From an uncultured Eggerthella sp. (GTDB lineage Bacteria; Actinomycetota; Coriobacteriia; Coriobacteriales; Eggerthellaceae): 64,000 bases of DNA. Below are positions 1 through 10,459 of the stretch, piece by piece. Positions within the stretch are counted from its first letter, which is position 1; every line of letters starts with the position of its first letter. Both the position numbers and the translations under genes were made by a program. The notes under the pieces are model-generated. The model had not been told where the DNA came from, ran no database searches, and saw only the letters and a list, made by a program, of their open reading frames with translations. Where the stretch lies: positions 1 through 64,000 of the forward strand of contig UQNZ01000001.1 of NCBI GenBank assembly GCA_900542525.1, written 5' to 3'.

Positions 1-123
1 CAGGGGAAACCGCTCCCACGGCATGGGAACGGGCGTGCTGCACATCGGGCCGCAGGGCTGCCGCCTGCCCGGGCGTAGCCATTGGCGGTCACCCCAGCAA
101 ACACAATGTTGAAATACGTTCAT
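1..123. other. GC-rich unassigned stretch at window edge
   Basis: This stretch is clearly more GC-rich over its first 110 bases than the AT-rich promoter that follows. Short open frames run through it on both strands, including a possible minus-strand start at about 83 that would run out of the window, but none is recognisable. It could be the edge of a neighbouring gene or a structured RNA; I cannot tell which. Confidence 0.3.
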
Positions 124-152
124 TTGACAAAATACTTTTGCTAATTTATACT
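124..152 (+). promoter_or_regulatory. sigma-70-type promoter of the threonine dehydratase gene
   Basis: A perfect -35 box TTGACA (124-129) is followed after 17 bases by the -10 box TATACT (147-152). Transcription would begin near 159, giving a leader of about 45 bases. The ribosome-binding site AGGAAG (192-197) lies 7 bases before the ATG at 205. Confidence 0.8.
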
Positions 153-204
153 GGAATGCATATTCACATGCAAAAATCAAGGATAGAAGATAGGAAGTAT
201 CGTC

Positions 205-1410
205 ATGCTGACTCTGGATAAGATCTACCACGCCGCCTTTGTGCTCAAGGACGTTGCCCGCAAGACCGACCTGATTGAAGCGCCCAAGCTCTCCAAGGAC
301 TGCCACCTCTACCTCAAAACTGAGAACTTGCAGGTGACCGGCAGCTTCAAGGTGCGGGGAGCCTATTATAAGATCAGCCAGCTCTCCAGGGAGGAGAGTG
401 AAAAGGGCGTGATCGCCTGCTCTGCCGGCAACCACGCCCAGGGCGTGGCCTACGCTGCCCAGGCCGCCGGCGTGCCCGCCACCATCGTCATGCCCACCAC
501 CACGCCCTACATCAAGGTCGAACGCACGAAATCGCATGGCGCCGAAGTGGTGCTGGCTGGCGAAGTCTACGACGAATCCTACGAACACGCCCTCAAGCTT
601 GCTGAAGAGCAGGGGCTCACGTTCATCCATCCATTCAACGACCTTCAAGTTGCTGCAGGTCAAGGCTCCATCGCCATGGAGATCATCCAGGAGCTGCCGC
701 TCGTTGATGCGATCCTCGTGCCCATCGGCGGCGGCGGGCTCGCATCGGGTGTTTCCACGCTCGCCAAGATGCTCAACCCACGCATCAAGGTGATCGGCGT
801 TGAGCCTGCAGGAGCAGCTTGCATGAAAGCATCGCTTGAAGCAGGACACGTGATGAAGCTGCCTTCAGTGAGCACCATCGCCGATGGCACCGCCGTGCTC
901 GAACCGGGCGATAAAGTATTTCCCTACATCCAGGAGAACATCGACGAGATCATCACGGTCGATGATGACGAGCTGATCGTGGCATTCCTCGATATGGTCG
1001 AGAACCACAAGATGGTCGTTGAGAATTCAGGCTTGCTCACGATTGCCGCGCTCAAGCACTTGAGCATGCTCGACAAGAAGGTCGTCTCCATCCTTTCAGG
1101 CGGAAACATGGACGTGATCACCATGGCAACCGTGGTGCAGCATGGCCTTATCCAGCGCGATCGCATCTTCACCGTGTCGGTGCTCTTGCCTGATCGCCCC
1201 GGAGAGCTCGTGAATGTTGCGCAGATCATCGCTGAGCAGAATGGCAACGTGATCCGCCTCGACCACAACCAGTTCGTTACCGCGAACCGCAGCGCTGCGG
1301 TCGAATTGCGCGTGACCATCGAAGCATTCGGCACCGACCACAAAGGTCGTATCGTGCACGCGCTCCAAGAGGCAGGCTACTCCCCTCAGCTCATCCAAGC
1401 GCACCTGTAG
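205..1410 (+). CDS. ilvA: threonine ammonia-lyase (threonine dehydratase) with C-terminal ACT domain
   Basis: This PLP enzyme deaminates L-threonine to 2-oxobutyrate and ammonia, feeding isoleucine synthesis or threonine fermentation. The 401 residues have the fold-type II order: PLP-binding lysine in SFKVRGA (K49), the substrate motif SAGNHAQG, and the glycine loop GGGGLASG (about 175-182) that holds the PLP phosphate. Residues from about 325 form one ACT domain. The length and single ACT domain match the short catabolic/anaerobic class rather than the ~510-residue two-ACT E. coli IlvA, so tdcB-like would also be a fair name. It is monocistronic with its own strong promoter. Whether the ACT domain senses isoleucine or another amino acid cannot be read from the sequence. 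Confidence 0.93.
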   Translation: MLTLDKIYHAAFVLKDVARKTDLIEAPKLSKDCHLYLKTENLQVTGSFKVRGAYYKISQLSREESEKGVIACSAGNHAQGVAYAAQAAGVPATIVMPTTTPYIKVERTKSHGAEVVLAGEVYDESYEHALKLAEEQGLTFIHPFNDLQVAAGQGSIAMEIIQELPLVDAILVPIGGGGLASGVSTLAKMLNPRIKVIGVEPAGAACMKASLEAGHVMKLPSVSTIADGTAVLEPGDKVFPYIQENIDEIITVDDDELIVAFLDMVENHKMVVENSGLLTIAALKHLSMLDKKVVSILSGGNMDVITMATVVQHGLIQRDRIFTVSVLLPDRPGELVNVAQIIAEQNGNVIRLDHNQFVTANRSAAVELRVTIEAFGTDHKGRIVHALQEAGYSPQLIQAHL

Positions 1411-1411
1411 C

Positions 1412-2374
1412 TTAGATGCTAAAGCCAATCACGACAGAGAGCTTGCTGTTCGCATTCAGCGATTCAGGAGCATTCTGCTCGGTATCATAGCCTTTTCCCT
1501 GGCTGAAGAACTGCGTTGCCGTTTCAGGGTTCGGGCTTCTGAACCACCAGTTCAGATCACCAGAACCCGCAAGCTTCGACAGCAGATCATGCTTCACCGC
1601 ATCATCCTTCAAAAGCAGATATTGTTCGCCTTCTGCATTGAGCACATTCGCGTAGCCCACCGTGCCGAACGATTCGCCCGCGAACTCGACTGCTGAGAGC
1701 GCCCAAACTTTATCACCCGTAGTGGTGACCACATCGGGCGCTTCAGTATTGCCGGTGTTGTTGGTCTCTTTCTTCACTTCGACGATGTATTCCTGCAGAT
1801 CCGCAGGAAGCGAATCGAAGAATCCACCATTGAGCTGGGCACGTAGCGCAGACGCTTCCCATCCACCCTGATTCGTTGCCGCACTATTCATCGGCGCTTC
1901 TTCAACGGGCACGGTAACGATGAAGCTCATGCCAGCGTTACCGGAGTTATTCGTACGAGGATCGTGATAGACCCCCACCAAGTGTGCCTGCAGCTTAGTG
2001 CCATCCGCCAGCGTGAAATCCTTCACCAGATCATTACGAAGCGTCCCATCTTCGTTCACAAAATCATGCTTCTTCGCCTCGCGAAGCGCGCCATCAACGT
2101 TGCCCGTCATAGTCATATTGCTCGAGATCTCTGCAATTTGCTCCCAGGAATAGTCGTTGAACGACTGCGGTTCATCCTGCTCGAAGATGCCTACCTTATT
2201 ACTGTCCATATAGATGAACGCAAAGCCGATGATAGCGACAATAACAAGCGCGATGCCGCCAGCGATCATCGACTTCTTCGTCGTTTTCGGCTGAACCGGA
2301 TCGATCATCTTGTTGCAGTGTTCGCAACGAAAACCATCCTCTTGGTGGGGAGCACCGCAGTGGGGACAACGCAT
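1412..2374 (-). CDS. zinc-ribbon, single-pass membrane protein with DUF6273-like C-terminal domain
   Basis: The N-terminus MRCPHCGAPHQ...CEHC is a four-cysteine zinc ribbon. A transmembrane helix follows at about residues 36-57 (IAGGIALVIVAIIGFAFIYM), so the rest should lie outside. The C-terminal half carries WEASALRAQLNGGFF and NWWFRSPNP, which resemble the DUF6273 pattern found in anaerobe surface proteins. I chose the ATG at 2374: AAGGAG lies 8 bases before it, whereas the ATG at 2380 is only 2 bases from that site. It is the last gene of the TetR-activase operon; the activase stop codon overlaps the upstream ATG. Function is unknown, and a link to the activase is only positional. Confidence 0.6.
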   Translation of the reverse strand: MRCPHCGAPHQEDGFRCEHCNKMIDPVQPKTTKKSMIAGGIALVIVAIIGFAFIYMDSNKVGIFEQDEPQSFNDYSWEQIAEISSNMTMTGNVDGALREAKKHDFVNEDGTLRNDLVKDFTLADGTKLQAHLVGVYHDPRTNNSGNAGMSFIVTVPVEEAPMNSAATNQGGWEASALRAQLNGGFFDSLPADLQEYIVEVKKETNNTGNTEAPDVVTTTGDKVWALSAVEFAGESFGTVGYANVLNAEGEQYLLLKDDAVKHDLLSKLAGSGDLNWWFRSPNPETATQFFSQGKGYDTEQNAPESLNANSKLSVVIGFSI

Positions 2375-2379
2375 GAACA

Positions 2380-5300
2380 TTACTCCTTCGTGCTGCTAGC
2401 CAGCTCGGTCACTTCGTAGTCTTCTACTTTATCAGGTTCGCTCTGCAGGGCGAGCGTATCCGAGAAGAGCACCTGCGAAGAAGCCTTGCGCTCAGCACGC
2501 GCGTCCTGCTGCTGTTCTGCCAGATTCGCCTTCGCGACCGAGATCATGAGCTTGATACGGTTGAGTTGGTTCACTTCGGAAGCACCGGGGTCATAGTCGA
2601 CCGCCACGATGTTCGTACCCGCATAACGACGGCGAAGCTCCTTGATAACCGACTTGCCCACCACATGATTCGGCAAGCAGGCGAAGGGCTGAGCACATAC
2701 GATGTTCGGAGCGCCATTCAAGATGAGTTCTACCATTTCAGCCGTGAGCAGCCATCCCTCACCCATCGAATTGCACAGACTCAAGATCTCTTCGGCATAT
2801 TCCGCCAATTCATAGATGTTCGTTGAAGGCTCGAAACGACTCGACTTGCGCAGCGCGTCATCCATCGGTTTGCGCAAGTGATAGAGCATCTTCAGCCCTG
2901 CACGCGCACCGATCGCGCCCTTCTTGCTGCGTCCGAGCGGGTCTTTCTGGAAGATCGAACCTGCAATGCCGAACATGAAGAATTCAGCCAAACCAGGAAC
3001 CACCGCTTCACAGCCTTCGGCTTCGATCACGTCGACCACCTGGTTGTTCGCCGTAGGATGGAATTTCACCAAGATCTCACCAACCACGCCTACACGTGGC
3101 TTCGTACCTTCACCCTGAAGGGGCAGGTTATCGAAATCGTCGACGATCTCCTGCACGGTCTTCTTGAAGCGACCAGCCTTTTCGCCTTCGTAGATCTGCG
3201 CTTGGCAACGCGCCATCCAATGATCGAACAGGCGATTCGCCGCACCCGGCTCGCATTCATAGGGACGCGTACGATAGAGGCACTGCATGAGCAGATCGCC
3301 GTAGAAGATAGCGTAAATAGCGTTGTAGAGCATCGTCGCGGAGACGTTGAAGCCTGAATTCTCTTCATCGAGCTTCTTGAATGCCAGCGAGATGACCGGA
3401 ATATGCTCGAGACCCACCGATTTGAGCGCCTTACGGATGAGCGCGATATAGTTGGTCGCACGGCAGCCACCACCCGTTTGCGTGATGATGACCGCAAGCT
3501 TGTCGGTGTCGTACTTACCCGACATGACAGCCTCCATGATCTGGCCAGTTACCAGGATGGACGGGTAGCAGATGTCATTGTTCACATATTTGAGACCCGC
3601 ATCGACCGCACCATGGTCGACCGACGGCAAGAGCTCAAGGTTGTAGCCCGCCTTGTGGAAGACCTTCACGAGCAAGTCGAAATGGATTGGCGCCATCTGC
3701 GGGCAGAGGATCGTGTAGCCCGCATCGAACATCTCCTTCGTGAACTCCGCGCGCGGAAATTCCGTCGACGCGCTCTCAGCTGCTTCGGTAGTTGCAAGCG
3801 CGCCCGCTTCCTGGGTCGCCTCGGCTTCATCAAGCGTTGCCTGAGCGAGCGCACGAGCGGCCTCCCCTTCAGTCTTGCCCGTCTTTTCTGCCAAGCGCGC
3901 ATCGATATCAGCCTGGATCGCATCGATATCGAGCGATGCCACAGGACAGGTAGAAGCATGCGCGTTCTGTTCAGCCAGCTCATCTGCCTGGTCCTTGAGC
4001 GCAGCGAGCAGCGAACGGATGCGGATACGCGCCGCACCTAAGTTCGACACCTCATCGATCTTCAGCACGGTATAGATCTTGCCCGCACCTTCCAAGATCT
4101 CCTGCACCTGGTCGGTTGTAAGAGCATCGAGACCACACCCGAAGCTATTCAGCTGAACCAAGTCGAGATCATCACGCGTGGTCACGAGCTTCGCGGAATT
4201 GTAGAGGCGCGTGTGATACATCCACTGATCCACCACGCGGATCGGACGCTCAAGGCGCGCCAGATGCGCGACCGAATCCTCCGTGAGCACCGCCAGACCA
4301 AAGCTTTGAAGCAGCTCAGGGATAGCATGGTTGATCTCGGGATCAAGGTGATACGGCCTACCTGCCAGCACGATGCCATGCGTGCCCGTATCCTCCATCC
4401 ATTTGAGCGTCTCTTCTCCCTTGTGGCGAATATCCTCCTTGAAGGCCACATCTTCAGCCCAAGCAGCCTCGACTGCTGCCTCGATATCCTTCTTGCTCGG
4501 CAGCTTGCCCTTTGCATCCTTCATGAGCTCCGGGTGCTTCTCGACCAACTCCACGTAGAGACGTTTCTTCAGATGGTCTTTCTGATCATACGGAACGAAG
4601 GGGTTCAAGAACTCAACTTTCGTTTCGTTGAGCTCGTCGATATTCAAGCGCAGGGCCTCGGAATAGCTCATGACGATCGGACAGTTGAAGTGGTTGCCCG
4701 CGCCTTCGTCTTCCTGGCGCTCCCATTTCGAACAGGGCATCCAGATGAAGTCGATATCCTTATCGAGCAGGTTCATCACATGGCCATGCGAAAGTTTCGC
4801 CGGATAGCACACGCTCTCGGAAGGCATGGACTCGATGCCTGCTTCGTAGGTCTTCTTCGTAGAGGCATCCGAAATCTGAACGCGGAACCCAAGCTCATTG
4901 AAGAAGGTGAACCAGAACGGATAGTTCTCATACATGTTGAGCGCGCGCGGTATGCCCACCGTGCCACGCGTTGCCGCTTCGACGGAAAGCGGTTCGTAGT
5001 GATCGAAGAGACGTGCGGTCTTATACTCGAAGAGGTTCGGCACCTCGGTCTTGATAGCCTGGGTGCTCGCGCCCTTCTCGCAGCGATTACCCGTGATGAA
5101 GCGACGATGGCGGCCGGTTGCTTCGTCGATACCGAAATCGTTCACCGTAAGCAAGCATGCATTCGAGCAGGCCTTACAGCGCACGGTACGATGGGTCGGC
5201 GCAAGCGCTTCGATCTCTTCCAGCGAGAGCATGCTCGTTTGCGGCACTTTCGGACCTACATCGGGCGACAGCGGCTGATCGGCGAGCGCCTGCTCGGTCT

Positions 5301-7095
5301 CCGCATACCTATCTCTCGCCAGAAGAGCTGCGCCATACGCGCCCATATTGCCGGCGATGTCGGGGCGAACCGCATCAACTTCCGCAAGCTGCTCGAACGC
5401 GCGCAGTACTGCATTGTTCAAAAACGTTCCACCCTGCACAATGACCTTCGTGCCCACCTCGTGCGGGTCGCGGATCTTGATAACCTTGAAGAGCGCATTC
5501 TTGATGACCGAAATGGCCAACCCGGCAGCGATATCGCCCACCGTTGCGCCTTCCTTCTGCGCCTGCTTCACGCGCGAATTCATAAACACCGTACAACGGC
5601 TTCCCAGATCGACCGGATTCTTCGCAGAGATCGCACTCTGGGCGAATTCCGAAACATCCAGGTTAAGGCCACTGGCGAAGCTCTCGATGAAGCTTCCGCA
5701 GCCTGAAGAGCACGCTTCGTTGAGCATGATGTGATCGATCACGCCATCTTTCACGCGCAAGCACTTCATATCCTGCCCGCCAATATCCAAGATGAACTCC
5801 ACGCCAGGAAGCATCTCCTGCGCACCGCGCAAATGTGCAACCGTCTCGATCTCACCCGAATCCACGCGCAACGCCTCGAGCAGCAAGCCTTCGCCATAGC
5901 CAGTGACCGTGGAATGACCAATGGTCACGAGCGGCGCGTTCGTCTGCGGATCGCGCGGGAGCGCTGCATAGAGCTCAGCCATGCGCGCCTTCGCGCAACC
6001 GAGCACATCGCCCTTGTTGTTCGCATAGCTCGACCAGAGCAGACTGCCATCCTCTGCGATGAGCGCCGCCTTGAACGTAGTCGAACCTGCATCGATACCC
6101 AAGAATGCCGTACCGCGATAGTCTTCGAGCGAAGAGCGACGAACGACCTCTTTATCGTGGCGTTCGTAGAACTCTTGCAGTTCCTCGTCGTTCGCGAAAA
6201 GCGGGGCCAGGCGCACTACCTCAGAGCCTTGCACATCGCCCAGGTTCTCCAGGCGCGTGATGATAGCAGAAAGCTGCTCGACGTTCGCGTCTTCTGCACG
6301 AGCACCTGCGATAGCGCAACCGCTCGCAACGAAAAGATGCGCATTATCAGGCACGATAATGTGATCTTCGTCCAGTTCGAGCGTGTCGTAGAAGCGCTCG
6401 CGCAGCTGGGGCAAGTACTGCAACGGGCCGCCAAGGAATGCGACATTGCCGCGGATCGGACGACCGCACGCAAGACCAGAGATGGTCTGCGTGACCACCG
6501 ACTGGAAGATCGAAGCTGCAATATCTTCCTTCTTCGCGCCTTCGTTGAGCAGCGGCTGGACGTCGGTCTTGGCGAACACGCCGCAACGCGAGGCGATCGG
6601 ATAGAGGATCGTATGGCTTTCAGCCAGCTCGTTCAGACCCGAGGCATCAGTGTCGAGAAGCGCCGCCATCTGATCGATGAACGCGCCCGTGCCGCCCGCA
6701 CAAGTTCCGTTCATGCGCTGCTCGATGCCGTTGTCGAAGTAGATGATCTTCGCGTCTTCGCCGCCTAGCTCGATCGCAACATCAGTTTGGGGGATGAATG
6801 TCTCGACCGCCGTCTTCGAAGCGATGACCTCCTGCACGAACTCGATTCCGAGCCACTGAGAAAGCAGCAACCCACCAGAACCAGTGATCGCCACTGTGAA
6901 ATCCTGCGTGGGATACTGCGCAACCGCCTCTTTCAGCACCTCGAGCACCGTTGCGCGCACGTCGGCATGATGACGGCGATACACAGCCCACAAGATCTCG
7001 TTCGCATCGTCAAGCACCGCAAGCTTCACCGTGGTGGAGCCAACATCGATGCCGATATGAAGGATGCTAGTTTCTGGTTGTTTCGTTTCAGTCAT
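2380..7095 (-). CDS. giant fused acyl-CoA dehydratase activase (two BadF/BcrA ATPase domains, DUF2229, HgdB-like region)
   Basis: This 1571-residue protein belongs to the family related to HgdC, the activator of 2-hydroxyglutaryl-CoA dehydratase, which uses ATP to drive one-electron transfer from a [4Fe-4S] cluster. Two ASKHA ATPase domains are visible: residues ~13-270 (DVGSTTVKL; Cys132 in CAGGTG, Cys171 in SRCGVF) and ~331-595 ([10 protein letters not shown]; Cys461 and Cys465 in CSSGCG, Cys500 in SRCTVF). A cysteine patch, CKACSNAC (639-646) plus Cys671, could bind another cluster. A DUF2229 region starts near 712 ([15 protein letters not shown]), and the last ~400 residues resemble dehydratase beta-type subunits. 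The substrate is unknown. It lies 19 bases after a TetR gene, so is probably co-transcribed with it. Confidence 0.85.
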   Translation of the reverse strand: MTETKQPETSILHIGIDVGSTTVKLAVLDDANEILWAVYRRHHADVRATVLEVLKEAVAQYPTQDFTVAITGSGGLLLSQWLGIEFVQEVIASKTAVETFIPQTDVAIELGGEDAKIIYFDNGIEQRMNGTCAGGTGAFIDQMAALLDTDASGLNELAESHTILYPIASRCGVFAKTDVQPLLNEGAKKEDIAASIFQSVVTQTISGLACGRPIRGNVAFLGGPLQYLPQLRERFYDTLELDEDHIIVPDNAHLFVASGCAIAGARAEDANVEQLSAIITRLENLGDVQGSEVVRLAPLFANDEELQEFYERHDKEVVRRSSLEDYRGTAFLGIDAGSTTFKAALIAEDGSLLWSSYANNKGDVLGCAKARMAELYAALPRDPQTNAPLVTIGHSTVTGYGEGLLLEALRVDSGEIETVAHLRGAQEMLPGVEFILDIGGQDMKCLRVKDGVIDHIMLNEACSSGCGSFIESFASGLNLDVSEFAQSAISAKNPVDLGSRCTVFMNSRVKQAQKEGATVGDIAAGLAISVIKNALFKVIKIRDPHEVGTKVIVQGGTFLNNAVLRAFEQLAEVDAVRPDIAGNMGAYGAALLARDRYAETEQALADQPLSPDVGPKVPQTSMLSLEEIEALAPTHRTVRCKACSNACLLTVNDFGIDEATGRHRRFITGNRCEKGASTQAIKTEVPNLFEYKTARLFDHYEPLSVEAATRGTVGIPRALNMYENYPFWFTFFNELGFRVQISDASTKKTYEAGIESMPSESVCYPAKLSHGHVMNLLDKDIDFIWMPCSKWERQEDEGAGNHFNCPIVMSYSEALRLNIDELNETKVEFLNPFVPYDQKDHLKKRLYVELVEKHPELMKDAKGKLPSKKDIEAAVEAAWAEDVAFKEDIRHKGEETLKWMEDTGTHGIVLAGRPYHLDPEINHAIPELLQSFGLAVLTEDSVAHLARLERPIRVVDQWMYHTRLYNSAKLVTTRDDLDLVQLNSFGCGLDALTTDQVQEILEGAGKIYTVLKIDEVSNLGAARIRIRSLLAALKDQADELAEQNAHASTCPVASLDIDAIQADIDARLAEKTGKTEGEAARALAQATLDEAEATQEAGALATTEAAESASTEFPRAEFTKEMFDAGYTILCPQMAPIHFDLLVKVFHKAGYNLELLPSVDHGAVDAGLKYVNNDICYPSILVTGQIMEAVMSGKYDTDKLAVIITQTGGGCRATNYIALIRKALKSVGLEHIPVISLAFKKLDEENSGFNVSATMLYNAIYAIFYGDLLMQCLYRTRPYECEPGAANRLFDHWMARCQAQIYEGEKAGRFKKTVQEIVDDFDNLPLQGEGTKPRVGVVGEILVKFHPTANNQVVDVIEAEGCEAVVPGLAEFFMFGIAGSIFQKDPLGRSKKGAIGARAGLKMLYHLRKPMDDALRKSSRFEPSTNIYELAEYAEEILSLCNSMGEGWLLTAEMVELILNGAPNIVCAQPFACLPNHVVGKSVIKELRRRYAGTNIVAVDYDPGASEVNQLNRIKLMISVAKANLAEQQQDARAERKASSQVLFSDTLALQSEPDKVEDYEVTELASSTKE

Positions 7096-7114
7096 AGAAG
7101 TAGTTCACCGTCCA

Positions 7115-7774
7115 TTACAATTCGATGGATTCGCCTGGTTTGATGAAGAAAAGTCGCATGGCAATGCGTGCCATGTCTTCGGATGATTCAAGAGTTCCGC
7201 GCTCGATCCAGCGCGTGATAATGCCCAAATAAGCCGACGCATAGAAGGCCACATAGTAGTCGACAAACGCCGTCGGATTCGTGCGGTATTTTTCGTGCAA
7301 GATGTTCTGCACCAAGTTCTCGCACACCGCTTCACGCAAGCGTGGCGCAAAGCGCGCATCCCCTCCTGGACCCAACACCGCGTGAAGGAAATCGCTCTGC
7401 TCGCGCAGATAGTCGAAGAGATCGACGAGCAACGGCAGCGGCGTGCCCGCCACACGATAGGCCAGCATGTCGGCAAGCGAAATACGCTGCATACGCTCTT
7501 GAAGCGCTGCGATATCTGCCATGACCTCATCTTCGAGCACCGCAAGGAGGTTTTCTTTGTCACGGAAATGATTGTAGAACGTGCCCCGATTCAGATCCGC
7601 ACGATCGCAGAGATCGTTCACGGTTATCAAGTCGAAGCCCCGCTCCTCAAGAAGAGCGATGAGCGCCTGGCGCAGAGCACGCTTCGAACGCGTGATGCGA
7701 CGGTCTTCACAAGCTGAAGCCGAACGCGTTACGGGCGCTTCGCAAACTACAGCACTGCCCAAAAAATCCCTCAT
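7115..7774 (-). CDS. TetR/AcrR-family transcriptional regulator of the activase operon
   Basis: A basic stretch (ITRSKRALRQAL) leads into the helix-turn-helix ITVNDLCDRADLNRGTFYNHF, the usual TetR recognition region; the rest should bind a ligand and dimerise. The open frame reaches 7810, but an ATG there would sit inside the operator only a few bases from the predicted transcript start. I therefore use the next ATG at 7774, giving 219 residues; neither start has a good ribosome-binding site. It is first in the operon with the activase (19-base gap), and the palindrome just upstream suggests it represses itself and the activase. The inducer is unknown; a CoA-ester or acid substrate of the partner dehydratase would be a reasonable guess. 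Confidence 0.8.
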   Translation of the reverse strand: MRDFLGSAVVCEAPVTRSASACEDRRITRSKRALRQALIALLEERGFDLITVNDLCDRADLNRGTFYNHFRDKENLLAVLEDEVMADIAALQERMQRISLADMLAYRVAGTPLPLLVDLFDYLREQSDFLHAVLGPGGDARFAPRLREAVCENLVQNILHEKYRTNPTAFVDYYVAFYASAYLGIITRWIERGTLESSEDMARIAMRLFFIKPGESIEL

Positions 7775-7792
7775 TTCAACAAGATGAGCATT

Positions 7793-7821
7793 AATGAACA
7801 TCGTGTTCATTTTCGTTCATT
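7793..7821. promoter_or_regulatory. palindromic TetR-type operator plus extra half-site
   Basis: A perfect 8-3-8 palindrome, AATGAACA / TCG / TGTTCATT, spans 7793-7811. A third half-site, GTTCATT, at 7815-7821 overlaps the -10 box of the minus-strand promoter. The palindrome covers about +1 to +19 of the predicted transcript, a position suited to repression by the adjacent TetR protein. Confidence 0.7.
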
Positions 7822-7847
7822 GTACCTGCTGCAAGAACACAGGGCAA
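7819..7847 (-). promoter_or_regulatory. promoter of the TetR-activase operon
   Basis: On the minus strand, TTGCCC (7842-7847) and TACAAT (7819-7824) are separated by 17 bases. Transcription would start near 7812, directly at the edge of the operator. Confidence 0.6.
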
Positions 7848-8078
7848 GGAAGACATCACATAAGAGCCGCTTCTACAAAAAGTCTTCGGCTCTCATAGAG
7901 ACGAGCGGCGCGCGGACCCGCTCACTGTGCGCGAGAGAGAAGCGTTCGCCCTGCGTCTTAGCGCCACTGCCACCTAAAGGAAGCGCCGCACGCTAGAGGA
8001 TGGAATTTGCTAGACTAAGCAGATACGAAACCAAAGCGGGATGTCACGAGCGCATCACGCACAAAACAAGGAGCTTCC

Positions 8079-9443
8079 ATGCAGATCACGCCTGAAGAGA
8101 TCGCCGAAACACTTGCCATGGTCGGCAAACAACACCTCGACATTCGCACTATCACGCTCGGGCTCAATCTGCGCGGTTGCACCCATGAAGAGGTCGACGT
8201 GATCGCGCGCAAGGTCTACGACCGCCTCACCACCGCAGCTGAGAAGCTCGTTCCCACAGCTGACCAGCTCGAGCGTGAATATGGTGTGCCCATCGTGAAC
8301 AAGCGCATCTCGGTCACCCCTATTGCAGAGATCTGCGCGGCAACCACCACAAGCGACCTCTCCCCCATCGCGCGCGCCATGGATAAGGCAGCCCTTGAAG
8401 TGGGTGTTGATTTCATCGGCGGCTTCTCGGCGCTCGTACACAAAGGTGCTTCGGCAGCTGATCACAAGCTGATGGATTCCATTCCTGAGGCGCTCGCCAC
8501 CACCGAACGCGTATGCTCTTCGGTAAACGTTGGCTCTACGCGCGCCGGCATCAACATGGATGCCGTGCTCAAGATGGCGGGCATCATCAAGAAGTCTGCC
8601 GAGCTTACAGCGGACCGTCAGTGCATCGGCGCAGGTAAGCTGGTGGTGTTCTGCAACGCCGTTGAAGACAACCCGTTCATGGCAGGCGCCTTCCATGGCT
8701 CTGGCGAAGCAGATGCGGTGGTGAACGTAGGCGTTTCAGGTCCTGGTGTGGTGAATGCGGTACTGCGCAATATCTCGCCCGAAGCTGATATCACGAGCAT
8801 TGCCGAAGCGATCAAATCTACCGCATTCAAGATCACCCGCGCCGGCGAGCTCATCTCGCGCGAGGCCAGCAAGCGCCTGGGCGTTGAAAAGGGTATCCTC
8901 GATCTTTCGCTTGCCCCTACCCCCGCTGAAGGCGATTCGGTCGCCGAGATCTTGGAAGCGATCGGCGTGGGCCAGTGCGGCGGACCGGGCACTACGGCAG
9001 CGCTCGCGATGCTCAATGATGCCGTCAAGAAAGGTGGCGTGATGGCGTCCTCTTCCGTAGGCGGCCTATCAGGTGCGTTCATTCCGGTTTCGGAAGATGC
9101 GGGCATGATTCGAGCTGCTGAAGATGGTGCGCTCTCTATCGAAAAGCTTGAAGCGATGACCTGTGTATGCTCGGTCGGTCTCGACATGATCGCGATTCCA
9201 GGAGATACCTCCGTGGAAACCATCTTCGGCGTCATCGCCGACGAATGCGCGATCGGTATGATCAACAACAAGACCACGGCAGTACGCCTTATTCCTGCTA
9301 TCGGACACAAGGTGGGCGATCAGCTCGATTTCGGCGGGCTCTTGGGCTATGCACCGGTCATGCCGGTCAATCAGTTCGCCGGCAATGTGTTCGCACATCG
9401 TGGTGGCCGCATGCCTGCCCCACTCAATTCACTCAAGAATTAA
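8079..9443 (+). CDS. UPF0210 / PFL-family protein (DUF711)
   Basis: This is a full-length (454-residue) member of the UPF0210 family, whose structure is distantly related to anaerobic glycyl-radical and alpha/beta barrel proteins but whose reaction is unknown. Recognisable parts are the N-terminal [15 protein letters not shown], the central [20 protein letters not shown] and the C-terminal glycine-rich [19 protein letters not shown] lies 6 bases before the ATG. In many Firmicutes the gene follows a small ACT-domain protein (UPF0237); no such partner is present here, and the 260 bases upstream contain no gene I can support. It converges with the next gene. Confidence 0.85.
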   Translation: MQITPEEIAETLAMVGKQHLDIRTITLGLNLRGCTHEEVDVIARKVYDRLTTAAEKLVPTADQLEREYGVPIVNKRISVTPIAEICAATTTSDLSPIARAMDKAALEVGVDFIGGFSALVHKGASAADHKLMDSIPEALATTERVCSSVNVGSTRAGINMDAVLKMAGIIKKSAELTADRQCIGAGKLVVFCNAVEDNPFMAGAFHGSGEADAVVNVGVSGPGVVNAVLRNISPEADITSIAEAIKSTAFKITRAGELISREASKRLGVEKGILDLSLAPTPAEGDSVAEILEAIGVGQCGGPGTTAALAMLNDAVKKGGVMASSSVGGLSGAFIPVSEDAGMIRAAEDGALSIEKLEAMTCVCSVGLDMIAIPGDTSVETIFGVIADECAIGMINNKTTAVRLIPAIGHKVGDQLDFGGLLGYAPVMPVNQFAGNVFAHRGGRMPAPLNSLKN

Positions 9444-9490
9444 AAGGCGAGGCGTTCCCGTTCGAGCGATCCATCACTCAGGCGGCTCGA

Positions 9491-10033
9491 TCAGCTGCGT
9501 TTATGGGACAAGATCTTCTTTTCAAAGCGGAAGAATGGTTCATCTTCGCTCATCTCGTCTCGCTGGCCGTCCGATAGCGTAAGCGGATGCTTAGCGTTGA
9601 AGAATTCGACTATCTTGAAGCCGCATTTATTGACGTAGAAGTGAATGTTGCGCATCTCAATATAGGGCGTATAGAGGCTCCATGTCTTTATCTGGGGATA
9701 ACGCTTCTCAACTACCCTGATGATATTCAAGCCGTAATCGCGGTTTTGCGCCCCCACCTTTACGAAGAGGAGATCGTATTCGCCCCCTGCAGGCTTAGCC
9801 GGGTCGAGATTGAGCACTACGCCGCCCACTGCTTGCCCATCATCAATGGCCCAGTACGATACAGCGTGCGGGTGATCGATAGATTCATCGATCATCTCAT
9901 ACGAAATCACTGGTTCAGAAGGATCTTGAGGAAAAGTAGCATCTTGAGCAGCAAAAGCGTCAAAAGCTTCTTTCATGCTCAAGATGAATGATTCGCGCGA
10001 ATCGGCGGTTAAAGGAACGAGTTCGATTGCCAT
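9491..10033 (-). CDS. GNAT-family N-acetyltransferase
   Basis: These 180 residues show the GNAT pattern: an N-terminal strand-helix (IELVPLTADSRESF), a central beta strand facing acetyl-CoA (VGGVVLNLDPAKPAGGEYDLLFVKVGAQNRDYGLNIIRVVE, in part), then IKTWSLYTPYIEMRNIHFYVNKCGFKIVEFF, the typical late motif of the family. The start at 10033 is preceded by AAAGG at 7 bases; the frame continues upstream to 10147 without a ribosome-binding site. The acceptor substrate cannot be predicted. It converges with the UPF0210 gene and has its own promoter about 105 bases upstream. Confidence 0.75.
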   Translation of the reverse strand: MAIELVPLTADSRESFILSMKEAFDAFAAQDATFPQDPSEPVISYEMIDESIDHPHAVSYWAIDDGQAVGGVVLNLDPAKPAGGEYDLLFVKVGAQNRDYGLNIIRVVEKRYPQIKTWSLYTPYIEMRNIHFYVNKCGFKIVEFFNAKHPLTLSDGQRDEMSEDEPFFRFEKKILSHKRS

Positions 10034-10137
10034 AGCAACACCTTTCAGACTAAAACTTCCGAGCTCACTCGGCATCTTGTCTGACAGGCGGTACGAAACC
10101 CCTACGCTACGGCGTACTGTCCTCCGATGCGTATTAG

Positions 10138-10165
10138 ATTGTAACATGCGTTGTTGGCTTGTTAA
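10138..10165 (-). promoter_or_regulatory. candidate promoter of the GNAT gene
   Basis: On the minus strand, TTAACA (10160-10165) and TACAAT (10138-10143) are 16 bases apart, each matching consensus at five of six positions. The leader to the ATG at 10033 would be about 100 bases. In the remainder of the 425-base gap to the toxin gene (10166-10440) I see only AT-rich sequence. Confidence 0.5.
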
Positions 10166-10440
10166 CGGCAGTGGTCAAGGCCACATCCGCAGCACGGGCG
10201 ACCACTCACATGAGAAAAGATCGCAGATAACAAAATCTAGCGATCTTCCCCATTAACGAACGGCGCTGCACACAACCCAAAACACAGACACCTGCAAGCT
10301 AAGTAATTAGCCAGTCGCGCTTCAATAGTTCAAATTTTTATCAAAGCACTTGCCGCAAACGCATCAGATATTTTTCAATTTTTTATAAGGTTCTTTCTTC
10401 ATCATTGCTAATTGAAAGATTCAAAGTCCATTATGAGTAT

Positions 10441-10459
10441 TTATACCTCGGAGGTATAA
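10441..10459 (+). promoter_or_regulatory. palindrome overlapping the brnT ribosome-binding site
   Basis: A 9-1-9 perfect palindrome, TTATACCTC / G / GAGGTATAA, ends directly at the brnT start codon. Its right half contains the Shine-Dalgarno GGAGG. It can be read as an operator for the BrnA antitoxin, as an mRNA hairpin hiding the ribosome-binding site, or both. Confidence 0.65.

Noticed and set aside
4213..5706. 497-codon plus-strand frame opposite the activase
   Set aside because: Same codon-bias shadow; the minus-strand frame has continuous family motifs.
7784..7996. 70-codon plus-strand frame upstream of the UPF0210 gene
   Set aside because: It runs over the TetR promoter and operator, is Arg/Ser-rich, and has no ribosome-binding site.
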